Below are positions 59,378-64,000 of a stretch of 64,000 nt of DNA, in pieces. Within the stretch, counting starts at the first letter, position 1; the number at the start of each line of letters is the position of its first letter. The translations under genes and the position numbers were made by a program. The DNA is taken from the NCBI RefSeq assembly GCF_014645815.1, contig NZ_BMML01000015.1, positions 62,001 to 126,000 of the forward strand, in the 5' to 3' direction. Below the pieces are notes generated by a model, which searched no databases, was not told the DNA's origin, and saw only the letters and a list, made by a program, of their open reading frames with translations. The stretch comes from Streptomyces fuscichromogenes. GTDB lineage: Bacteria > Actinomycetota > Actinomycetes > Streptomycetales > Streptomycetaceae.

Positions 59378-59429
59378 GTGATCGCGCCCCCGGTCTGTGC
59401 TCATGGTGCGGATCGGGGGCGTGATCACG
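59378..59429 (+). terminator. Stem-loop after att copy 2
   Basis: GTGATCGCGCCCCCGGTC (59378-59395) pairs with GATCGGGGGCGTGATCAC (59411-59428) at 16 of 18 positions. It occupies the place of the gpmA terminator in copy 1. Confidence 0.65.
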
Positions 59430-59591
59430 GCCTGGGCCCACTGGCCCTCAACGTCCCGGTTCTTGCGGTCGGAGCGCCAGGCCGAGGGCCTTCCAGGTGT
59501 GGTCCCCGCTACTGGGCATGGGGTGCGCGTACACCTTCAGCATCAGCCCCGGTGGGTTTCAGCGGTCTTGGGTCCGTGCAGGCAGACGGCA

Positions 59592-60017
59592 TTACGTCCC
59601 ATCTGTCCAATAACGTTGCACGCGGGCTACCGCATCTTCCTTCGTCAGTTCGGAAACCGTCTCCTCCGAGAGGCCGACGCGGTGGATCAACAGATAGACC
59701 AGATCGGCCGGCAGCGATTCCTTGGGCGTGGAGGGGGCTCCCCGGTCAGGGAGTTTTCCATCGATCACGCAGTCCCAGAACTCGCTTTCGGTGACGACCA
59801 ACTGGTCGCGAAGAATGTGGCTCCACAACGCGGCCCCATAGACAGTGCGATCGACAGGGTGCGAAATACGGGTCCGCAGGATGCGCCCGTCATGCAGCGT
59901 CAACTCGTAGGTGACGTGATGAGTACCGGTACGCCCACGAGTATCCCGCACTCGCTCCCACCCCTCGACGACACAGAACCGCTCATGACGCTCACGGTCT
60001 GGTTGTGGTCGAGTCAC
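59592..60017 (-). CDS. Toxin of a Phd-type toxin-antitoxin pair
   Basis: Protein of 141 residues (MTRPQPDRERHERFCVVEGW; LTLHDGRILRTRISHPVDRT). It matches my memory of Streptomyces proteins annotated as cytotoxic translational repressors, always encoded just after a prevent-host-death gene. The basic central strand could contact RNA. It overlaps the antitoxin gene by 4 nt. Mechanism unproven. Confidence 0.78.
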   Translation of the reverse strand: MTRPQPDRERHERFCVVEGWERVRDTRGRTGTHHVTYELTLHDGRILRTRISHPVDRTVYGAALWSHILRDQLVVTESEFWDCVIDGKLPDRGAPSTPKESLPADLVYLLIHRVGLSEETVSELTKEDAVARVQRYWTDGT

Positions 60018-60430
60018 CGCTGAACTCCCACCAGCCAGTCCACCAACTGACGGTCGTCACTCAGGGCAATCAGCTGAACCAATCCCCAGTTGTCCTGATG
60101 GTTGGGCGCTAGTCTCAGCCTCTCCTGCCAGTCGTCCGCGTACTCCCGCAAAGCGTCGACCATCTCGTTTACGGCGTCGTCAAACGTTGACCCGTCGGCC
60201 GCAATGGGGAGCCCCGGAATGAAGATCGACCATCCATCCGCCTCGGCGACGACCTCGGCCTTGGACGAACACACTGAGGACAGGTAGCGACGTAGCCGCT
60301 CGACATCCACAACCGCAGCGCAGCCACTGGCCCGACGCACCGTCGCAACCCGTCCCTCGTCTGCGGCGTCGAGAAGCTCCTTCAGGTGTGTACGCGCTTC
60401 GGTGTAGCTCTCGAAATGCACCGCGGACAT
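60014..60430 (-). CDS. Phd/YefM-like antitoxin
   Basis: Protein of 138 residues (start 60430, MSAVHFESYTEARTHLKELL). The N-terminal Phd/YefM DNA-binding fold (about 1-60; GRVATVRRASGCAAVVDVER) is followed by a HicB-like middle (GWSIFIPGLPIAADGSTFDD, AVNEMVDALREYA). It neutralises the toxin encoded by the overlapping downstream gene and probably represses the operon through the repeat at 60476-60503. Confidence 0.82.
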   Translation of the reverse strand: MSAVHFESYTEARTHLKELLDAADEGRVATVRRASGCAAVVDVERLRRYLSSVCSSKAEVVAEADGWSIFIPGLPIAADGSTFDDAVNEMVDALREYADDWQERLRLAPNHQDNWGLVQLIALSDDRQLVDWLVGVQR

Positions 60431-60475
60431 GGCGACCTCCCGTAGGACTCGTGGAACCAGGGTGCCTTCCGCAAT

Positions 60476-60503
60476 TAAGTACGTCAAGTACGTGAAGTAC
60501 TTA
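60476..60503. promoter_or_regulatory. AAGTAC operator of the toxin-antitoxin operon
   Basis: AAGTAC occurs three times at 9-nt spacing (AAGTACGTCAAGTACGTG, then AAGTAC), and the outer parts form a dyad TAAGTAC...AGTACTTA. It lies about 45 bp upstream of the antitoxin start, as expected for an autorepression site. Confidence 0.6.
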
Positions 60504-60612
60504 GCCAGTGTCGGGACGCTCGGTGCAGAGCGGAGCGCCCCATGACCGCATGGTCGGCACGAGACCAACTGCCCCTGACCAGCGAAAACCCAGCTCGACA
60601 AGATCCCCAAAG

Positions 60613-60634
60613 TCCAGGGCGAGAAGTAAGCCTG
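60613..60634. other. Attachment-site copy 3 (gpmA-like 3' end)
   Basis: TCCAGGGCGAGAAGTAAGCCTG: like copies 1 and 2 but lacking one AAG codon and with A to G. The upstream 40 bp resemble those before copy 2, and the downstream terminator-like stem resembles that after copy 1. It borders the toxin-antitoxin unit on the right. Confidence 0.7.
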
Positions 60635-60640
60635 ACTGAT

Positions 60641-60681
60641 CAAGCCCCCTACCTGCGGGTTCTCCGCTGGTGGGGGGCTTG
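60641..60681 (+). terminator. Terminator-like stem after att copy 3
   Basis: CAAGCCCCCTACC pairs with GGTGGGGGGCTTG around a 15-nt loop (one G-T pair). It corresponds to the gpmA terminator at 50144-50185. Confidence 0.7.
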
Positions 60682-60987
60682 TCGCGTTGCTGGGGCCGTC
60701 TCTGGGTTGTTAGGTCTCGTCTCGGCCTCCGCTCCGGCAGTGTGGAGGGCTGCCACGGCTGCCGTGGCGTCTTCCTGAGGGATGCCGTCGAGGATCACGG
60801 CGGGAACCTGCGTCGTGAGAATTTTGCTGCGCCACAGGCTCAGCCCCGTCAGCCGGCGCACGGCCTGAGCGACCTCCAGCACGCGGAGGCCGGCATCGGT
60901 GAGCACTACGTTAGGGGGGCGTACGAGTCCCTCTACGAGTTGTGCCCTGACGATCTTCTGACCGAGCTCAATGGTCAGGCGGACCAA
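60649..60987 (-). CDS. Ribosomal L7/L12 C-terminal-like protein
   Basis: Protein of up to 112 residues. The segment VLTDAGLRVLEVAQAVRRLT, then GLSLWRSKILTTQVPAVILD and AVAALHTAGAEAE follows the L7/L12 C-terminal fold pattern, as seen in L7/L12-like accessory proteins of actinomycete integrative elements. The N-terminus may be altered, and the 3' end runs into att copy 3. Likely the left-over end gene of a third integrated element. Confidence 0.6.
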   Translation of the reverse strand: MVRLTIELGQKIVRAQLVEGLVRPPNVVLTDAGLRVLEVAQAVRRLTGLSLWRSKILTTQVPAVILDGIPQEDATAAVAALHTAGAEAETRPNNPETAPATRQAPHQRRTRR

Positions 60988-61142
60988 GCGCAGATCACCG
61001 CGCTGATGAAGCGCTACCGAGCGCAGAAGCGATAGGCAAGGCCGAGTGTGAGTGGTGGACTACAACGGGGCGCACCACAAGAGCACCAGGGCCGTTCGCC
61101 CAGGTCGGCGCCCGAACCGGCCTCAAGTGCCCGCGACTTCAC

Positions 61143-61206
61143 GCGGCGTGGCCATCGAGCCTGACGAGGAGGGTGACGTCGCGCCAACCGCCGACCTCGC
61201 AGTAAC
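61143..61206 (+). pseudogene. DUF4265 scrap
   Basis: The frame reads GVAIEPDEEG, directly joined to DVAPTADLAVTRRD. Compare IVATEPDEEG and DVPPTADLAKVQRL in the intact gene at 58719-59204, where these blocks are about 60 residues apart. It is a deletion remnant of a second copy, consistent with serial integration at this site. Confidence 0.65.
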
Positions 61207-61267
61207 GCGGCGCGATCGAGGCCCCTGCCTGCGGTACAAGCGGCTTCGGTCGTCTGTTCGGGTTGGC

Positions 61268-61342
61268 TCAGGCGTTGGGGCGCTTGCCGTGGTTGGCCTT
61301 CTTCTTCTTGCGGCCGCGTCGTTTGTTCCCTCGCTTAGCCAT
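61268..61342 (-). CDS. 50S ribosomal protein bL37 (24 residues)
   Basis: A 24-codon gene, MAKRGNKRRGRKKKK followed by ANHGKRPNA. This closely matches bL37, the tiny actinobacterial large-subunit protein first seen in mycobacterial ribosome structures, including the ANHGKRPN ending. GGGAG lies about 9 nt upstream of the ATG. It is too short for ordinary gene callers and marks return to core chromosome to the right of the integration hotspot. Confidence 0.85.
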   Translation of the reverse strand: MAKRGNKRRGRKKKKANHGKRPNA

Positions 61343-61386
61343 GGTTCGTATCTCCCTGGTCGAGGATTTTCTACGCTTTTGTCAGT

Positions 61387-61935
61387 CTAGATTCGGCCCG
61401 TGGTACCCGCATCAGGGCGAAGCGGAGTTCCCTCCGGGGTGAACGAGTCGTGGAAGGTGAAGGCGTGCGGTGCGGAGCCGTGGCGGTGGAGGTGCTCCAG
61501 CCTGGAAACCCCGTCCCGCCAGGTGGGTGGCACGCCGTCGGAGGCCCACCAGAACACGTAATTCGGGTGCCCCGTCCTCTCGAACCAGTCGTAACGCCTG
61601 TTCAGCGCCTCACGGTGCGGGCCGGAGTAGACGGCGTCGAAGGCGGGGCGCAGGTCGGTCCAGAGTGAGAGGGTCGCGGCCAGGGCGGTGGTTTCCGCGG
61701 TGCGGCCCTTGCCGTACCAGGTCGGTACGGCGAACTCTCCCCATGCACCCCAGTCCGCCTCGAAGAGCGAGCCCCGGGCACCGTCTGCCGCTTCAGCATG
61801 CGCGAGGTATCCGGGGTGCCGGCTGATCCTCCGGTAGACGGCCTCACCGATGTCGTAGAACTCGTGCGTGAGAGGAGCGGGATCGGCGAGAGGTGACTTC
61901 AGGACGCCGAATGTGTACAGAGCAAGAGGGGGCAT
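61387..61935 (-). CDS. DUF3291-family protein
   Basis: Protein of 182 residues (start 61935, MPPLALYTFGVLKSPLADPA). The conserved DUF3291 features are VPTWYGKGRTAETTALAATL, SLWTDLRPAFDAVYSGPHRE and NYVFWWASDGVPPTWRDGVS. The fold is a dimeric ferredoxin-like barrel; function unknown. A start at 61989 is less likely. Confidence 0.88.
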   Translation of the reverse strand: MPPLALYTFGVLKSPLADPAPLTHEFYDIGEAVYRRISRHPGYLAHAEAADGARGSLFEADWGAWGEFAVPTWYGKGRTAETTALAATLSLWTDLRPAFDAVYSGPHREALNRRYDWFERTGHPNYVFWWASDGVPPTWRDGVSRLEHLHRHGSAPHAFTFHDSFTPEGTPLRPDAGTTGRI

Positions 61936-62175
61936 GCGTCTCTCCCTGGTCGGGGCCGTCCGGCGGGGACCCGGGCGTGGCCGACTCATCCCGTCGCGGG
62001 TGGCTCAGCCTGCGGGAACTCCCGTACGACCGTGGGCGATCGCCGAGGACGAGGTGAAGGTAGCCGCCTCCGGGGGCCATGTCGAAGTTGCGTTTTCCCT
62101 GTCCAGGTGGCCTCCTGCACCGGTCATCGCGGCATCGCGGCATCGCGCTCTCGCCCTCGCCTGATCGGCGGCGCC

Positions 62176-63276
62176 TCACGCCAGGGTGACGTGCATACCG
62201 CCCTCGGTCAGGGCGCCCAGGATCTCGGTGAAGAGGTCGTAGTCCTGGCCTTCCGGTGTCAGGGTCCGGGACAGGTGCTCGCGTGCGGTCGCGGCGTTCC
62301 GCCAGAGCAGGGTTGCGGGGGCGGTGTAGCCGAAGGTGCCGCGCAGACAGTCGTCGAGGGCGGCGAGGCAACCGCCGAAGTAGCCCCCCGGCCCGTTCAC
62401 CGCCTCGCCGAGCGCCAGGTAGAGGCCCGGTTCGTCGGTGATGTGCCGGCCGTCGAGTTCGTAGGCGTGCCCGGCCGGCCGGTCACGGTGGGCGCGCCGG
62501 CAGGCCCGCTCGCGGACGAGATCGAGCCAGGCCCCGCGGCGCCGGGTGTCGAGGCCCGCCCAGGCATCCACGCTGTCCGGCGGTCCGACGAGCCACCGTT
62601 CCCAGATGGGCCGGGCGTGTTCGGGAACGGGTGGGAAAAGCTCTCCGCCGAGTTCCAGGTCGATCAGGTCCGTCCCGTGAGAGGACGGGCGCCAGGCAGT
62701 GACTTCGGTCCACAGCAGCCGATCGGTGAGTGGCCGGCCCTGGTCGTCATGGATCTCCAGGGCGGCCTCCTCCAGGTCCAGCGCCCGCCGGGTGCCCTTC
62801 GCCAGCGCGGCCCGCAGCTGGTCACCCTGGGTGAGTCCCCGCAGGACGAGTGGGGGTGCCGTCTGTTGGGCGGTCGGCAGGACGCGGACGAATTCCCGGC
62901 AGGAGCCCAGCCACCGGTGCCCGTCGTGCACCCGGACACGACCCGTGTGCCTCTCGGGCGGACCTTCGTAGTCGTCCAGGCCGTTGAGCACAAGGCTGTC
63001 CGCCCCCAGGAGCCGCCCCGGGCTCTCCGCGTCCTCCAGCAGCCAGGCGTCAAGTGCGTCGTCGTCCGGCACCAGCCATACCCGGCTCCCGACCCAGCCC
63101 CGCGGCTCGACGCTTTCCGCTGTCCAGCCGCACAGTTCGTACGTGCCGCGCCGAGGCTCCCCGAAGAGGCCCTCCACCGCATCGCACTCGCCCCAGACGC
63201 AGCCGTGCTTCGTCTCCGTCAGCCTGTACCGTCCATGCCCGCGATCCGCGCTGTCCCCCTGCACGTCGGCCATCAT
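62176..63276 (-). CDS. Protein with C-terminal barstar-like domain
   Basis: Protein of 366 residues. The C-terminal about 100 residues form a barstar-like fold: AYELDGRHITDEPGLYLALG and GGYFGGCLAALDDCLRG, the family's glycine/DAL/DCL pattern. The N-terminal about 240 residues are unassigned (WVGSRVWLVPDDDALDAWLL; HTGRVRVHDGHRWLGSC). Barstar proteins inhibit barnase-type RNases. No barnase gene is visible beside it, so an orphan immunity or regulatory role is possible. Confidence 0.82.
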   Translation of the reverse strand: MMADVQGDSADRGHGRYRLTETKHGCVWGECDAVEGLFGEPRRGTYELCGWTAESVEPRGWVGSRVWLVPDDDALDAWLLEDAESPGRLLGADSLVLNGLDDYEGPPERHTGRVRVHDGHRWLGSCREFVRVLPTAQQTAPPLVLRGLTQGDQLRAALAKGTRRALDLEEAALEIHDDQGRPLTDRLLWTEVTAWRPSSHGTDLIDLELGGELFPPVPEHARPIWERWLVGPPDSVDAWAGLDTRRRGAWLDLVRERACRRAHRDRPAGHAYELDGRHITDEPGLYLALGEAVNGPGGYFGGCLAALDDCLRGTFGYTAPATLLWRNAATAREHLSRTLTPEGQDYDLFTEILGALTEGGMHVTLA

Positions 63277-63352
63277 GCCCCTGCCGCCTGCTCAGAGCGA
63301 GTGAGTATGGGCACTCATGTGCGGGGTCATCGGCGGCCTGCATGTTGGGTGC

Positions 63353-64000
63353 ATGAGATCAATGTCCCTTTCGAGGGCCGTGCTGGTGGCCGCCCTCGGC
63401 TGCTTGCTGCTGTCCGGCTGCGGTGATCAGAGGAGCACCACCGATCAGACTTCGGCAGGCGGTGCCGTTCCGGCGGTAACCCCGCCCCCGTTGGACGCTT
63501 CGTCGAGTGTCGGCGATCCGGAGACGAGGCTCCTCGCCCTGCTGACCCGCATCGAGCAGCGCTGCGCTCCCGGCACCCCCGGTGACAAGGGCCGTGGTGG
63601 CGTGCCCGAGCCCGAGGACCTGCCGGGCTGGGAGGGGGCGGCCTCTCCGGGATACGGGCCGGGTGAGACCCCGTCCGGTGTTCCCAACGCCTCGGGGGAC
63701 ATACCGGTTTCCGTGGCCGGCCCCACGCCCCGGACGAGAACGGCCCCTGACCTCGCCGAGGCCAAGCCGGTCGAGGAGGTCGCCCTGACCGGTGTCGAGG
63801 AGTGCGCCGGGGGCAGGCATGCCCAGCGCATCGGCGAGGCGTTCAAGGGCGTGAGGACGACCGGCTACCGGGCCATGCGCGAGAGGCTGGTGGACCTGGA
63901 CTACCCGGAGTCGCGGATTCACCGGATGCCGGACCAGGCGGGCGCGCCCCGGGCCAGGCTGGACTTGCGGGTGATCGGCAGCCACCTGGCTCTGGAGGTC
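63353..64000 (+). CDS. Putative lipoprotein, partial at the window end
   Basis: Open frame from ATG 63353 to the last base (216 codons, no stop). Signal peptide with lipobox LLLSGCG (Cys about 23), then a Thr/Pro-rich linker and the conserved-looking stretch KGVRTTGYRAMRERLVDLDY, PESRIHRM. Exported and anchored to the membrane by lipid at Cys; function unknown. It is divergent from the barstar-like gene. Confidence 0.82.
   Translation, partial: MRSMSLSRAVLVAALGCLLLSGCGDQRSTTDQTSAGGAVPAVTPPPLDASSSVGDPETRLLALLTRIEQRCAPGTPGDKGRGGVPEPEDLPGWEGAASPGYGPGETPSGVPNASGDIPVSVAGPTPRTRTAPDLAEAKPVEEVALTGVEECAGGRHAQRIGEAFKGVRTTGYRAMRERLVDLDYPESRIHRMPDQAGAPRARLDLRVIGSHLALEV

Larger units (their letters stand above)
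59205..59591. other. Att-associated interval between integrated units
   Basis: No gene. It holds GGGCCGTCTCTGGGCCGTC (59227-59245, also near 50196 and 60691 beside the other att copies), a stretch similar to the DNA before att copy 3 (GCCCCTGAGCAGCGAGAAC, 59309-59327), att copy 2 and its stem-loop. Confidence 0.65.

Noticed and set aside
61052..61390. Rightward ORF of 112 codons overlapping bL37
   Set aside because: Only the DUF4265 scrap at 61143-61206 is recognisable; the rest is antisense to bL37 or non-coding.

Overview
This 64 kb window is high-GC actinobacterial chromosome, almost certainly Streptomyces. The evidence is the GC-rich third codon positions, the many GTG/TTG starts, genes for the mycothiol glycosyltransferase MshA, the nickel regulator Nur, the c-di-GMP anti-sigma factor RsiG, the developmental genes devE/devA/devB, and several WhiJ-type XRE/DUF397 pairs. 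The order of nur, dtd, rsiG, devE-devA-devB, mshA and gpmA matches what I recall of the S. coelicolor core chromosome; this was not checked by alignment.

Left part (1-31.2 kb). A leftward four-gene operon (ABC ATPase, permease, histidine kinase, LuxR-type regulator) has a perfect inverted repeat upstream. Next come a DsrE protein, an XRE regulator with a DUF397 partner carrying three tandem modules, a decayed LysR gene, cupin/DoxX, and three overlapping membrane-anchored paralogue genes. The core block follows: nitrobindin-like protein, nur, YgfZ, dtd, rsiG, an Eis-like acetyltransferase, then devE, a small membrane gene, devA and devB. Both dev promoters carry the same palindrome. After this are a fused double-domain phosphotransferase, a TetR regulator, a HelD/HelR-like ATPase, an MFS pump, a transposase fragment, a transglutaminase-like protein, a HAD protein, a frameshifted LysR gene, a nucleotidyltransferase, a Nudix protein and a PadR/membrane pair.

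Island 1 (31.68-35.55 kb). A 3.9 kb segment is bounded by matching inverted ends (CCTGTCTC-N8-CCGGAC). It has a truncated TnsA-like endonuclease gene by the right end, many GAGAC motifs at that end, and single-gene cassettes (LD-carboxypeptidase, a small gene pair, methyltransferase) separated by long palindromes of the same motif family. It looks like the wreck of a Tn7-like element, or a cassette array built from its ends.

Middle (35.6-50.1 kb). XRE regulator with a perfect operator, HBHA-like coiled-coil protein, DUF2516 protein, REC-PP2C phosphatase, NlpC/P60 hydrolase, methyltransferase, mshA, YbjN protein, two beta-helix secreted proteins, AraC/DUF2000 pair, MFS pump and gpmA.

Island 2 (50.1-about 61.2 kb). 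The 3' end of gpmA is repeated at 59.35 and 60.61 kb, which marks tandem integrations. The first unit holds a tyrosine integrase with coupled excisionase, 13-nt direct repeats, a degenerate IS630-type element carrying an S1-domain passenger gene, broken regulatory genes, a lower-GC ATPase/HEPN pair that may be an antiviral system, and a DUF4265 gene. The second unit holds only a toxin-antitoxin pair. A third remnant contains an L7/L12-like gene and a DUF4265 scrap. Core chromosome resumes with a 24-residue ribosomal protein bL37 gene, then DUF3291, barstar-like and lipoprotein genes.
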